Positions 9,187-18,409 of a stretch of 64,000 nucleotides of DNA are shown here, one piece after another (the first letter of the stretch is position 1; every line of letters starts with the position of its first letter). Below the pieces are notes generated by a model. It was not told the DNA's origin. It was given only the letters and a program-made list of their open reading frames with translations, and did no database searches. Both the position numbers and the translations under genes were made by a program. This DNA is from Thermodesulfobacteriota bacterium (GTDB lineage: Bacteria; Desulfobacterota; DSM-4660; Desulfatiglandales; Desulfatiglandaceae). The stretch is taken from assembly GCA_028278625.1 (NCBI GenBank), contig JANQDY010000084.1, forward strand, positions 33,286 to 97,285. The letters are read 5' to 3'.

Positions 9187-9813
9187 CTAATTGAACACCT
9201 CATCCGGAAGCTCTATGACAACCGTTTTGTATTTGAGATGGATTCCATTCTCCAGAAACGGTTCTTTGATAAAGACCGTCTTCTTTGCTATCGATATTTT
9301 TGCAACCCTTCCCCCTTTGGTGCCGATAGCGGTCCCCTTTTTCAAAACATACCCCATGCCTTTTTCATCTCTGACCATGGCCCACTCTCCCTCAGGGGAT
9401 TCAACAATTGCCGTCAGCAGTAATTGGTGGAGCTGCAGTTTTTGAAGAATGGTTCTCGGCTGTCGCAACTGACGGAGTTTCTCTTCGGCGGCAGCCTTCA
9501 TTTTTGCCAGCTTCTCTTGCTCTTCCCGGCGCTTTTTGTTCTCCTGTTCCCGAAGGGCCGAATCCTGGAGGACCTTCCTGACAAGGTAGGACAAAAAAGG
9601 GTCCGGCAGATTCTTGAGATCCACCGGTGGCATTGCTTCATATTGAGCGGCATTGAGATCTACCGACGGGCGCATTGGTTTGTCCACTACCATTGCGCAA
9701 ACGCTGGCATTCAGCAGAAGAACCACCCAAACGCCGCCGGCGATCACGACCCCGTACCATGGCCATCCGTGAGCACTATTTTTTCTTTTTCTTTTGCGCT
9801 TCGTTCTTCTCAT
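9187..9813 (-). CDS. pilP: Pilus alignment-complex lipoprotein-like protein PilP
   Basis: The product is about 208 residues. A basic N-terminus is followed by one hydrophobic segment, a PxxDPFL motif ('LPDPFLSYL'), a charged coiled coil rich in Lys/Glu/Arg (about 85-118), and a C-terminal beta domain with 'GWAMVRDEKGxGYVLKKGTxIG'-type residues typical of the PilP homology domain that binds PilQ. No clear lipobox is seen at the hydrophobic segment, unlike many PilP proteins. The frame opens inside pilO and overlaps its last 38 bp. The true start could be slightly downstream (a GTG just ahead of the hydrophobic segment). Role: links the inner-membrane PilMNO complex to the secretin. Confidence 0.85.
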   Translation of the reverse strand: MRRTKRKRKRKNSAHGWPWYGVVIAGGVWVVLLLNASVCAMVVDKPMRPSVDLNAAQYEAMPPVDLKNLPDPFLSYLVRKVLQDSALREQENKKRREEQEKLAKMKAAAEEKLRQLRQPRTILQKLQLHQLLLTAIVESPEGEWAMVRDEKGMGYVLKKGTAIGTKGGRVAKISIAKKTVFIKEPFLENGIHLKYKTVVIELPDEVFN

Positions 9814-10423
9814 CTTCCTTGCTCTTGAATCGGTAAGTGATCGCCGTGCACTTGGTAATCAGATTGGTGGAAAGGGGTTTCTCCGGCGTCATGGAGATAT
9901 TAATGAGATTCACGATGCGGTCCATTCTTCCGACCCTGTCAAAGAAACGCGTTACATTTGGAAAATTGCCCTTTAATTCCAAAAGAACGGGTATCTCCAT
10001 ATAGAAATCTTGGCTGTTTTCCGTTTGGGGGCTGATGAGACGGAATTCGAGCTTGGCATCGGTTCCCATCTGTGAAACACTGCGCAGCAAATTGGGTATC
10101 TCGCGTTTGTCCGGCAAGAGTTTAAGGGCCTCTTGAAATTCCTTTTTCACAGCCGCGTATTCCGCTTTGAACTTTTTCAGGTTTCTCGCCCGGATTTTGA
10201 CGGTTCTCAACTGTTGTTCCAACCGGTCCACGCTCTCTCTAAGAGCCCCGATTTCCTCGGCCTTGGGCATGTAATCAAGGGCGTAAAAGGCGCCACCCAA
10301 TAAAATGATGCTGCCGAAAAAGATCAGAAGACGCTGGCTCCGCTTGATACCACCGACTCTCTCCAAAAAAGCCTCAAACAGGGACTGCCAGTTGAATGAC
10401 TTCATCAGGCGCATCTGAATCAC
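9776..10423 (-). CDS. pilO: Type IV pilus inner-membrane protein PilO
   Basis: The product is 215 residues: a short cytoplasmic N-terminus, one transmembrane helix (about 33-52), a coiled coil (about 55-105) and a ferredoxin-like periplasmic domain with 'FYMEIPVLLELKGNFPNVTRFFDRVGRMDRIV', characteristic of PilO. It forms heterodimers with PilN in the alignment subcomplex. The start overlaps the pilN stop (GTGA), so the genes are translationally coupled. In-frame ATGs at 10414 and 10405 are alternatives. The C-terminus is an unusual Lys-rich tail (KKKKKK) that overlaps the start of pilP. Confidence 0.93.
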   Translation of the reverse strand: MIQMRLMKSFNWQSLFEAFLERVGGIKRSQRLLIFFGSIILLGGAFYALDYMPKAEEIGALRESVDRLEQQLRTVKIRARNLKKFKAEYAAVKKEFQEALKLLPDKREIPNLLRSVSQMGTDAKLEFRLISPQTENSQDFYMEIPVLLELKGNFPNVTRFFDRVGRMDRIVNLINISMTPEKPLSTNLITKCTAITYRFKSKEDEKNEAQKKKKK

Positions 10424-11016
10424 CGCCTCTTCTTCTTTGGTTCTTCCTTTTTCGGGGGTTCCGGCTCACCGTAGAGGATCTTGCACGTCAATACAAATCC
10501 TGCAGCCCTGAGTTTATGTTCCGGAAAGAACCTGAGCGTCGTTTTTTCCAGATCCACAGAACGAATCTGGGGCGCTTTCTCCAGTTCAGTCATGAATAGC
10601 GCAACCGTATCGTTGTCCATGGCAGTTCCCTGCAGCTTCATAATGCCCTGAGACTCCGAAAGACCCTCTAACCACAGACGGTCGAGGGGCGCTGCCCGAG
10701 CAACTTCAGACAAAAGCCGAACTGGCCCCACCCGCTGTTTCTCGAGCTTTCGAATGATGCCCAGCTTTTTTTTAAGAAGTGCGGTGTCTCTTTTGAGTTG
10801 CGCAATTTCTTTGGTAATACGGTTGTAGCTGTTTAGCTCACTTTGGAGACTCACTTCCCTGGCTTTCAGGTTCTCCACCTTGGAGTTCAAATCGAAATGC
10901 AAATACAGCATGACAAAAAGGAGAAAAACGAGGCACAGGAAGAAGATGTTGACCTGTCGCCTGACGTTTTCTCTTCTGCGAGCCTTTCTAAAAGGAAGGA
11001 GATTGATTCTAATCAT
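10420..11016 (-). CDS. pilN: Type IV pilus assembly protein PilN
   Basis: The product is 198 residues and begins 'MIRINLLPFR', the conserved cytoplasmic PilN motif that inserts into the PilM groove. One transmembrane helix (about 24-42), a coiled coil and a periplasmic ferredoxin-like domain follow. The C-terminus is Pro/Glu/Lys-rich. ATG overlaps the pilM stop (ATGA), and the gene's own stop overlaps the pilO start, so pilM, pilN and pilO are coupled. Family role: transmits cytoplasmic PilM and motor state to the periplasmic PilO/PilP cage. Confidence 0.95.
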   Translation of the reverse strand: MIRINLLPFRKARRRENVRRQVNIFFLCLVFLLFVMLYLHFDLNSKVENLKAREVSLQSELNSYNRITKEIAQLKRDTALLKKKLGIIRKLEKQRVGPVRLLSEVARAAPLDRLWLEGLSESQGIMKLQGTAMDNDTVALFMTELEKAPQIRSVDLEKTTLRFFPEHKLRAAGFVLTCKILYGEPEPPKKEEPKKKRR

Positions 11017-12095
11017 TTATCGTCAATACTCCTTAAGGCAAGTCCCACAGCTACACATGCCTGAGGCGCCATGTGGTGCAAGTATTGCTCATCAAACAGA
11101 TCATGATTTGTCTTCAGGCTTAAGAAGGGGTTCAATTCTGCCACGGGTAAACCAGTTTGTCTTTCCAGCAGATTCTGAAAGCCTTTTATCCGACAAGACC
11201 CACCACATACGAATATCTTCTCAATGCTTTTATCAGCATATGTTGTCTCTACAAAATCCAGGGCGCGTTTGATTTCCTGAACCCACTCGGAAACAATGCC
11301 AGCGGCACGCGTTTCCAATTCATTTCCCCACGGTCTATTTGACAATGCGCCCATTTTGATCTCTTCAGCTACCTCAAAATCCACACTGAAATGATCCATG
11401 ATAAGATCTGTAATCTGCGAACCGCCGAATGAAGAATCCCGCGAAAACAGGGAGATGCCATCGAATATCGTATTTATGCCCAGTTCTTCTGCTCCCACAT
11501 TGACAATGGCATATCCACGAACCGTATCTCCAATGCTCAATTCCGCCGCATTTTGAAGGGCAAACACATCCACATCGAGCACTCCCGGATGAAGGTTAGA
11601 GGCTTCCAGAAGTTCCACATAGGCGTTGATAACATCCTTTTTTGCGGCAACCAGCATGATCTCAAGGGATTCTTCTTGCTGCTCCAAATCCTTGTTTTCC
11701 AAGTCCTCCTCATTGCCTTTTAGTATGTCAAAATCGAGATTAACATCATTGATGTCAAAGGGGATGTATTGCTCTGCATGCTCATTGATATTTCTTTCGA
11801 CCTGATCAATCTCCCCAAACGGTACGGTGATGCGTTTAGCCATAACAGGATAGCCGGACAAACCAACAGCAACATTTCGGTTCCTGATTCTGAGATGTTT
11901 AAAGAGCTTGCTCAAGGTTTCGGCAACAAGATCCATTTCCACGATTTCACCTTCCCGAATTGTACTTTTGGTCAGGTTGATGGTACCGAAATTCTTCAAG
12001 AGCCGGCCACGTTTGTTCTGATCGATTTCCGCCACTTTGATTGAGTGGGAGCCAATATCAACGCCGACCAACTGGTTTTTTTTCTTTATGGCCAT
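11013..12095 (-). CDS. pilM: Cytoplasmic actin-like pilus assembly protein PilM
   Basis: The product is about 360 residues with the FtsA/actin fold. It has 'GVDIGSHSIKVAEI' (phosphate 1 motif), a central 'GYAIVNVGAEELGI' and a late 'IFVCGGSCRIKGFQ' adenosine-binding motif. ATG 12095 (MAIKKKN) fits known PilM N-termini, and an in-frame ATG three codons upstream (12104) is possible. PilM docks under PilN and connects the alignment complex to the motor. It is the first gene of the assembly operon, directly downstream of a strong sigma-70-like promoter. Confidence 0.95.
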   Translation of the reverse strand: MAIKKKNQLVGVDIGSHSIKVAEIDQNKRGRLLKNFGTINLTKSTIREGEIVEMDLVAETLSKLFKHLRIRNRNVAVGLSGYPVMAKRITVPFGEIDQVERNINEHAEQYIPFDINDVNLDFDILKGNEEDLENKDLEQQEESLEIMLVAAKKDVINAYVELLEASNLHPGVLDVDVFALQNAAELSIGDTVRGYAIVNVGAEELGINTIFDGISLFSRDSSFGGSQITDLIMDHFSVDFEVAEEIKMGALSNRPWGNELETRAAGIVSEWVQEIKRALDFVETTYADKSIEKIFVCGGSCRIKGFQNLLERQTGLPVAELNPFLSLKTNHDLFDEQYLHHMAPQACVAVGLALRSIDDK

Positions 12096-12104
12096 GGAGA
12101 GCAT

Positions 12105-12461
12105 TCCGATTTTTTAGAGCCAAACAAATTATCCAATAAAAACCAACTGTTGTCAAGGTTTTTTAAGACAATGATTGAATTATTCGAAAATCCGGTGCAT
12201 ATAGCCCTCCCGGTTTCATAACCTTACTACATATAGTGTTCCACTTTGTGTGGTAAAAGGCAAACAGCCGAGATCTTTTCAATATATGGGGTAACCGGTT
12301 TCCCGTCCGGCTCAGGCTTTCTCCCAGATTTCTGTCGCTGCCTCTTAATCGGTTGTCTTCCTCATGAACATTGTCTTAAGGACATTTTACAGAGGCTTTT
12401 TGGAGAAAGCACCAGAATAGCATTCACATCAAGGGTTTTCAAGGGGGGGGCGTTCAGCACT
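12105..12461. other. Intergenic region between the minor-pilin operon end and pilM
   Basis: This is about 357 bp with no credible ORF. It contains the pilM promoter at 12128-12156, an AT-rich stretch from 12120 to 12260, and a run of eight G at 12443-12450 just past the stop of the 119-residue gene. No clear rho-independent terminator for the upstream operon was found, so some readthrough into pilM is possible. Confidence 0.6.
12128..12156 (-). promoter_or_regulatory. Sigma-70-type promoter of pilMNOPQ
   Basis: On the minus strand TTGACA (12156-12151) and GATAAT (12133-12128) are separated by 17 bp, a near-perfect consensus. Transcription would start about 12121, giving a leader of roughly 25 nt before the pilM ATG at 12095. 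Confidence 0.75.
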
Positions 12462-12821
12462 CTATTTCTTGGGCAAAAGCCATAGTGATTTGATTTGTCC
12501 GTTTCGATCTTCCACATAACCCACCCGGCTCCCTACAGAAAAGGCTGAAGACGGGATTCTGATGGGCCCCGGTTTGTAGTACTTCACATTGGAAGATAAG
12601 CGTCTTGTGCAGTCGTCAATGACCATCACGTCTCCCTCCTTGCTATCGATGTGACCGTAACCGCTGAAATCTTTGAGAGAAAAGCCGGTAATGAAGTTTT
12701 CTCCACGGGTTTGCCCCGCCAAAATCCATTGAGGTATTGCGGCAACTGAAAAACAAACCGTAGCAGCCATCAAAAACAGCGGCAACAATAGCCACGGGCT
12801 TCTTTGATTCCTCTCAGCCAT
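12462..12821 (-). CDS. Small exported protein of unknown function, end of the minor-pilin operon
   Basis: The product is 119 residues with a signal peptide or anchor (LLLPLFLMAATVCFSVAA) and a small beta-rich domain. Its segments ('SGYGHIDSKEGDVMVIDD', 'SRVGYVEDRNGQIKSLWLL') resemble a compact barrel of the OB or SH3 kind. The start has AAAGGAGAGG, and its A overlaps the last base of the preceding stop codon, so it is coupled to the DUF4124 gene. I do not recognise a family. The location suggests a periplasmic accessory to the PilY1/minor-pilin tip complex, by inference only. Confidence 0.75.
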   Translation of the reverse strand: MAERNQRSPWLLLPLFLMAATVCFSVAAIPQWILAGQTRGENFITGFSLKDFSGYGHIDSKEGDVMVIDDCTRRLSSNVKYYKPGPIRIPSSAFSVGSRVGYVEDRNGQIKSLWLLPKK

Positions 12822-13381
12822 TATTCCTCTCCTTTTTCACGAACGGCGGCATTATAGACGTCAACCTTTTTCTGGAACGTCCGATTTCGCTTTTTGTACT
12901 TGTCAATGTCACGGTTCAGTTTTTCTACCTTTTTCCGGTAAATCCGTACTTGTTCAGCCGTTTTCAACGACTCCTTCTCCTTTTTCAGGGCCTTTTTCCG
13001 TTTCATCAGACGGGCATGTGTACGGTCTAAAGCCGCTTTTTCCTTGTTGAGATCCTCCACAATCGGGATCTTTTCCGGTACTTCGGGGGCATCTGTTTTG
13101 GCGCTTCTTTCTGCAGGTTGGTCACCTTCTTCAGCTTTGGTTTGTCCAGGTTCGGATTCTTTCTTCTTACTTTCTGCGCTTTCTTCAGGGTTTTTGGGGG
13201 GCTTCATAATCTCTTTTGGTGTCTCACCTTCGGGTACATCCGTCAATTGGTTGGTAAAATGCATCTCTCCGTTCTTGTCCCGGTATTGGTAGATCTGCGC
13301 GTTTACGAAAACTACCGAAAGGAGGAAGAGCCCCACGCCCAAAAACCCAACACGCCAAATAACGCTTTTCTCTGTTTTCAT
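12821..13381 (-). CDS. DUF4124-type exported coiled-coil protein
   Basis: From ATG 13381 the product is about 186 residues. A signal peptide ends near VFVNA, followed by 'IYQYRDKNGEMHFTNQ', the hallmark of the DUF4124 domain (a short WxWxDxxGxxHyTd-type motif). A low-complexity Pro/Glu/Lys linker and a long charged coiled coil (about 95-175) come next. An in-frame ATG at 13408 with a GGAG close by is an alternative start. It lies between pilY1 and a small exported protein, all co-oriented. DUF4124 proteins are common in proteobacterial envelopes but lack an assigned reaction. Confidence 0.8.
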   Translation of the reverse strand: MKTEKSVIWRVGFLGVGLFLLSVVFVNAQIYQYRDKNGEMHFTNQLTDVPEGETPKEIMKPPKNPEESAESKKKESEPGQTKAEEGDQPAERSAKTDAPEVPEKIPIVEDLNKEKAALDRTHARLMKRKKALKKEKESLKTAEQVRIYRKKVEKLNRDIDKYKKRNRTFQKKVDVYNAAVREKGEE

Positions 13382-13431
13382 GCCCCTTTTTTCCTGAGAG
13401 CCGGTCATTTCTCCGGGCTATCTACGATCGG

Positions 13432-16400
13432 CTAATCCGACCGTCGTTCCCGCCAATAGAAAATCCCCCGCTGTTCCCCTTCTTCACGCAGCATCTCAAT
13501 ACTGCCCGAGGCTGTGCTGAAGTATTTGGTTTCCGTATTATCCGGATGTCGCATGATCTTTGGTGGATAGATCATTTCCGGATACTTGATGCCCGTTGGG
13601 GCCACCAGAATCTCCTTTGTGGGATCATTGGGATCCGGTATGGAGATCATATCATTGGCATCGATTTTCCCGTCATCGTTGATATCAAACTGGGCACCCG
13701 ACATCCTTCCGCCGGTGCAGGCATTCATTTCATGCAGGATGGAATCCCCCCCTGCGGAACAGGGTGAGCTTTTGGGAATAGAGGAGATCAAAATCACCTT
13801 GCCATCCCGTATCATGAAATTTCGAATGACCCTTTCCTTTGATATGGGCAGATCAAAATACCAGCCGGCATTGTTGCTCTCACTGTCGGACGGGTCATCG
13901 TACTGACCGTCGGTTGTATCATCCATGGTCACCCAGGTCGGCACGTAATCACTCAAAACGCGAAGGGTGTAGTTACTGCCGGCCGGCTTTCCGTAATAGA
14001 TCTCTTCCTGCCGAAGGAGCGTCACTCCATCCGGCTGATTGGAGAGTTCCGGTATGGATCCGCGATTGAAACTTCCCAGGTATTCATTGTCATCCGCATC
14101 GTCGCCATAGTCCCACAGGCCATAGACGGTCTGGGTCTGGGTATTGACAAAATCCGTATCCCCAAGGTACTTTCCGGTGCCGACAACCACCATGTATCCG
14201 GGCATGCCCGGCACACAGTGGAGCATTGCCTCAGGTTTCGTGGTGATGGGCTGGCCGGCGCCGGCCGCGTCCTTGGCCCGAAAAAAGGACTTCGCTGTCC
14301 CACCACTTTTATAGGCCACTTTCCATCCCGAGCTGGATCCTGTCATATCGAATTTCCAGACATTTCCCTTTAGGTCTCCCGCAAACACATAATCCATTTT
14401 ATAATCCAGATTCACATCCACCGGAATGGGGGTGGAAAGGCCATTGCAGGATCCCACACCGGTATCGATCTGGGCGATCTTGACACCGGTAAACGCATCC
14501 AGGACGAACAAAACGGCATGCTCATTGGTACTGGCGTATCCGTTTCCGAACACCACCACCCAGGGATGCGCCGTATCATTGGACTTTACGATATACGCCT
14601 CGCTGAAACTGAATCCCAAGTCATTGCTTTCAGCGGAGGCGGTGCCTGCGTTGGGATACTCCCATTTCACGTTGCCCGCCAGTTCGGTCTCGGAGGTCAT
14701 TGTCTTGGCGTTGGTCACATCCAGGCAGAAATACCCTCTTCCGCCCTTGCCCAATCCCCCCACCAGAAGCGTACTGGTCCCGGCCTTGGTCACATAGGGC
14801 GTGAGATCCACATAATACTGGTGAGCATAGACAGTGCTGGCCAGGTCCGCAAGGTTGGGGAAGACCTGTCCCGGTACGTAGGCAAACAGCTCCTGTCCGT
14901 TGGATGCGTTGATTGCATGCAGCATGCCGTCATTGGCACCAGCGTATATGACGTCATCATAATAAACGGGCGACGAATGGACAATATCTCCCAGCAGGCT
15001 GTTGCGATTCCGGAAAGTCCCTCCATTCTGCTGTTCATTGCTGGTGTCCCCCCTGAGATAATTGAGGATCGCTTCAGCGGTTGTGGGATCGTTGTCCAGG
15101 AGAAGCTGTTGGGCCGGACTGATCTGGTTGAATTGAAAAGGGACGCCAGCTGAAGTAGCGGTGTTGTAGGTGGCGATAATGCGGGTGCCGCTGGACATGT
15201 CATCCAGTTCCTCACTGGCGGACCAGATATAGTTGTCCCGAATCACCGCACCGGTGTTCTGGTTTAGGCCATACGACTTGACATCCCCGGTCCAGTTGTC
15301 CGTGGAGTAGCTGGCCTGGTAAACGCGGCTTCCGGCCTGAAGCTCCTCGCCATTGATGGAAATGGAAGCCCCGCTCCCGATGCGGCTCATGACGTTTTCC
15401 ATGAGGGCGTCCAGCGCGTCGATAAGGTTTTCGGGATTGGCGGCACTTAAGAACTGTCCGCGCCCGTTTACGGACGCATGCCAAAGATCATCAATGCGTT
15501 CCTGGTTTTCCGCATCCGTGGGATTGGGCCATGTGGGATAGACCCGCTTTGTGGAATCAATATTGTAAAGATCGTAATCAAAGGGATTCAATGTGCCGGT
15601 AACACCAAAGGAGACACCGTATGTGACCATATGCTGCCAGTTGGCCATGTCCGGGTAATTGGTGGGAACCAGATCCGTTAAGCTGGTGGAAAGGTCGGTC
15701 TTGTAGTATTTCATGGCCACATCCGCCAGTGTGTTTGACCAGTTGTCCGCGTAGGGGGCCCCTTCGCCACCGTCCTGATTTCCAACCCCCGGACTGCTCC
15801 CGTTCCAGAAGCCGTCGGTTACCACGATGGCAAAGACCTGCTGGCAGGCACCGCCATTGGCGGCACTCTCATAGGGAGAGGTTCCGATGGTGCTCGTGCC
15901 GGCCTGATCAAAATAATCCCCCACATTCTTGAGTGCCGATCGAAGCGGGGTGCCGCCGCTGGAATAGAGGTTGTATAGAAGATTGAGTAGCGCCGCGGTG
16001 TTATCGTAGGTGGTCCCTCCGGTGGTCACATTCACCGGCAGTACTGTCCGGTTCAGACGGCCGTGAATGGAATAAAAACCGACTTTCACTCCTTCAATAT
16101 CGTCAATCACCTGGGAGATGGCCGCCTTGGCCGTCAGTTCCCTGCGGCGGTAAAAGGAAAACCAGTTGGCGAAGTTTTGAAGTTCCGCCGCATAGGACCG
16201 GTTGTTGCCATCACTGTCCTTGGGCACCACGTCGTCGGGCGGAGAACTATCCAGAATCAGTCCGGCATTGGCAATGTCATCCACCTCCTGGCTGAAGCGG
16301 TAGTACTTGATGGTACCGTCCAGCACCACAAGGTAGGGGACGTCATCGGTGTAAGAATAGGTGTAGTAGTGGGCATTCTTGATGCTGATGGTTGAACCGC

Positions 16401-17796
16401 TGCTGGGGGAAAACTTCATGGCATCTGCGGTATACTTGCTGGTCCCTGAAACGGTGGCGTTCAATTGAATATACTGGCCACCGCCGGCGGCGAAATAGTA
16501 GGTGCCCAGGGACGTCCACTGGGCCAAGACGTTCTGGTTGACACCGCCCACGGGAACGTTCTGGGTCAGAATACCGTTATGGTACACATCGTAAGTGACG
16601 TTTGTGACGCGGCTTGAATGGGAGCGCCACCAGCCGGAAATCTCATAGTTGCCGGCGGTGGGAATATCGACCGTCCATCGGGCCCAGGCGGTTCCGTCAT
16701 TGTTATTGGTATAGTAGTAGTCGGAACCGTAATCCTCGGAAGTGGTCGTGGCAGCCCAGCCATTGGATGACTTGCTGAAACCCGGATCAGTATTGTCCAC
16801 GATGATGCCGCTCTCAACTGAATCGTACTCGGCGCCGGTATTCAGCGTCGGACTGGCACTCATGGGATCTGAGCGGGGTGCCGTAGGGGTGGCGGCCGAT
16901 TGCCCGGGCCATGGGGCATAGTCGACGGTGGGATTGTAATACATCTTGTTGTACTCGGACCAGCGGGCCCGCCAGAGCCGCTTTTCGTCGCCTGACACCA
17001 CATAGCTGCTGGAATAGGCATTGTCGCTCATGTTGAAGTTGTAATACTCCCCCTCGAAGATACCGTTGTTCTGGGACGTCATGAACTCCCAGTCCATGCT
17101 GCCGGAATCATCGATGACGAACATAATGCTGGCCGGCGCCGCCTGAAGCTGCGTATCCATGGGAACGTCCGAAATGTCCAGGCACAGGGAACCGGGCAGG
17201 GTTGTGGTGGTACTGGTCGTGGTTGTTGTCGTTGTGGTCGTGGTTGTTGTCGTTGTGGTCGTGGTGGTTGTCGTGGTTGTCGTGGTCGTCGTGGTCGTCG
17301 TTGTGGTCGTGGTGGTTGTGGTGGATGTTGTGGTCGTCGTGGTCGTGGTCGTTGTGGTCGTTGGAAGTGTGGTGGTCGTCACTGGGGACCCGGGAGAATA
17401 CCAGAGCGTACGATTCTTGCTTTGGCCATTTCTAAGCCACACATATTTGCTGGAAGGGGTCGTCCAGCCCGGCACATCGGTTCCTTTGATCTCAACCTGC
17501 GCCCATGTAACGCCGGACCAGGAAACGGTTTTGGTGTAGTTGTGATTATAGGGGCCTTGCCATCCCGTGGTCCATGGATAGACGATTCTGATCATCCACT
17601 GGGCCCCGGCACCCTGAACGGCATTGGGCTTGAGCCTTACCCTGATCGTCGCGGAATCCGCCATGGCAATTCCGGCGGTACAGTGCAGAAAAGCGACAAA
17701 AAAGATGAAAAGGAGGGTGAATAAGGGGATCGAAGTTACCGGTTTCCGGCCCAGGAGAGTTTTTAGACCCATGATCCGATTGTTGCTGGTAGACAT
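13432..17796 (-). CDS. pilY1: PilY1-type pilus tip adhesin with vWA, golvesin-like insertion and Ca-binding propeller
   Basis: The product is 1454 residues. A signal peptide ends near residue 46. A small N-terminal beta domain (50-135) and a Thr-rich linker (about 140-199) follow. A vWA domain has MIDAS D230-S-G-S. Inserted in it at about 330-460 is a module with 'GWxxxTTSEDYGSDYYYT' and 'YTADAMKF', like golvesin/Xly CBD-like modules. The C-terminal part from about 925 is a PilY1 propeller ('SSPVYYDDVIYAGANDGMLHA') with a Ca loop near 1125 ('DVNLDYKMDYVFAGD') and a dockerin-like loop near 1368 ('DINDDGKIDAND'). GAGGGGGCAGGA precedes the ATG. PilY1 acts at the pilus tip in priming, adhesion and surface sensing. 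It is in the operon with minor pilins. The family call is firm, and the insertion's identity is moderately sure. Confidence 0.94.
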   Translation of the reverse strand: MSTSNNRIMGLKTLLGRKPVTSIPLFTLLFIFFVAFLHCTAGIAMADSATIRVRLKPNAVQGAGAQWMIRIVYPWTTGWQGPYNHNYTKTVSWSGVTWAQVEIKGTDVPGWTTPSSKYVWLRNGQSKNRTLWYSPGSPVTTTTLPTTTTTTTTTTTTSTTTTTTTTTTTTTTTTTTTTTTTTTTTTTTTTTTTTSTTTTLPGSLCLDISDVPMDTQLQAAPASIMFVIDDSGSMDWEFMTSQNNGIFEGEYYNFNMSDNAYSSSYVVSGDEKRLWRARWSEYNKMYYNPTVDYAPWPGQSAATPTAPRSDPMSASPTLNTGAEYDSVESGIIVDNTDPGFSKSSNGWAATTTSEDYGSDYYYTNNNDGTAWARWTVDIPTAGNYEISGWWRSHSSRVTNVTYDVYHNGILTQNVPVGGVNQNVLAQWTSLGTYYFAAGGGQYIQLNATVSGTSKYTADAMKFSPSSGSTISIKNAHYYTYSYTDDVPYLVVLDGTIKYYRFSQEVDDIANAGLILDSSPPDDVVPKDSDGNNRSYAAELQNFANWFSFYRRRELTAKAAISQVIDDIEGVKVGFYSIHGRLNRTVLPVNVTTGGTTYDNTAALLNLLYNLYSSGGTPLRSALKNVGDYFDQAGTSTIGTSPYESAANGGACQQVFAIVVTDGFWNGSSPGVGNQDGGEGAPYADNWSNTLADVAMKYYKTDLSTSLTDLVPTNYPDMANWQHMVTYGVSFGVTGTLNPFDYDLYNIDSTKRVYPTWPNPTDAENQERIDDLWHASVNGRGQFLSAANPENLIDALDALMENVMSRIGSGASISINGEELQAGSRVYQASYSTDNWTGDVKSYGLNQNTGAVIRDNYIWSASEELDDMSSGTRIIATYNTATSAGVPFQFNQISPAQQLLLDNDPTTAEAILNYLRGDTSNEQQNGGTFRNRNSLLGDIVHSSPVYYDDVIYAGANDGMLHAINASNGQELFAYVPGQVFPNLADLASTVYAHQYYVDLTPYVTKAGTSTLLVGGLGKGGRGYFCLDVTNAKTMTSETELAGNVKWEYPNAGTASAESNDLGFSFSEAYIVKSNDTAHPWVVVFGNGYASTNEHAVLFVLDAFTGVKIAQIDTGVGSCNGLSTPIPVDVNLDYKMDYVFAGDLKGNVWKFDMTGSSSGWKVAYKSGGTAKSFFRAKDAAGAGQPITTKPEAMLHCVPGMPGYMVVVGTGKYLGDTDFVNTQTQTVYGLWDYGDDADDNEYLGSFNRGSIPELSNQPDGVTLLRQEEIYYGKPAGSNYTLRVLSDYVPTWVTMDDTTDGQYDDPSDSESNNAGWYFDLPISKERVIRNFMIRDGKVILISSIPKSSPCSAGGDSILHEMNACTGGRMSGAQFDINDDGKIDANDMISIPDPNDPTKEILVAPTGIKYPEMIYPPKIMRHPDNTETKYFSTASGSIEMLREEGEQRGIFYWRERRSD
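17200..17382 (-). repeat. Thr-codon low-complexity tract in pilY1
   Basis: About 60 codons are nearly all ACN (Thr), broken by two Ser and a Leu-Pro. On the plus strand this is a long mixture of ggt, cgt and tgt triplets. Such a triplet tract is prone to in-frame length change by slippage and gives a flexible, possibly glycosylated, linker between the N-terminal domain and vWA. Confidence 0.9.
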
Positions 17797-17817
17797 TCCT
17801 GCCCCCTCAAGAAAATG

Positions 17818-18396
17818 CTAGTATCGCCTTTTATATCCAACTTCAATGATAACCTCACCCAGTTGCTTGCTGGAATCGGGTGCTTCACGGACCGACCGGC
17901 CGTAGATGATGAACTCATGCATCTTGGTCCCTGAAGTGCCTGCCAAATCCAGGGATGTGCCTTTTGCGGGGACTTCAACCGGCAGAAACCGTGCTTCAAA
18001 ATTATCGCTCTGGTCTGAGATCGCGTCCGGAGCTTCCGTTGAATACCGATTGTTGCCGCTGACAGCCCAGTTGGTACTGTCACTGATATTGTCTTGGTCC
18101 GGCAAATCGGACTCGGTGGGTAGAGCGACTTCAGTGCCGGTCTCCCCTTCTTCCTTGTATTTCCGATCCTTCAAGTCAGCATCCGGCGTATCCTCAATTG
18201 CGCGTGCGCCCAACATGGCAGAGGCTTCGGCGCGATAGAAGTTTTCCGCGTAGCGGACATCGTTGCCGGAGATTTGAAGCTCCAGGGACGCCGTTATGGT
18301 CGCTGCAATGCCGATCATGGTGGCCAGGACGAGAATTATCAACGATACCACCATGATGGAACCTTTTTCATCGTTTATTCTCAAAACACGTTCCAT
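17818..18396 (-). CDS. pilX: PilX-type minor pilin assembly protein
   Basis: From ATG 18396 (TAGGAG about 10 bp upstream) the product is about 192 residues. It starts 'MERVLRINDEKGSIMVVSLIILVLATMIGI', a PilX N-terminal motif (EKGS.lv.sLiiL) with one transmembrane helix followed by an 'AExFYRAEA' helix. The rest is a variable pseudopilin-like domain. It lacks a textbook prepilin peptidase site with Glu5, as is common for PilX. It lies 21 bp before pilY1 and 13 bp after pilV. Minor pilins of this set form the initiation/tip complex with PilY1. Confidence 0.85.
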   Translation of the reverse strand: MERVLRINDEKGSIMVVSLIILVLATMIGIAATITASLELQISGNDVRYAENFYRAEASAMLGARAIEDTPDADLKDRKYKEEGETGTEVALPTESDLPDQDNISDSTNWAVSGNNRYSTEAPDAISDQSDNFEARFLPVEVPAKGTSLDLAGTSGTKMHEFIIYGRSVREAPDSSKQLGEVIIEVGYKRRY

Positions 18397-18409
18397 TTCC
18401 GTTCTACTC

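Noticed and set aside
12443..12450. Run of eight G as a phase-variation tract
   Set aside because: It lies outside any coding region, after the stop of the 119-residue gene, with no promoter element around it.
17159..17539. Plus-strand ORF with poly-Val
   Set aside because: It is the antisense reading of the Thr-codon tract in pilY1 and has no independent support.
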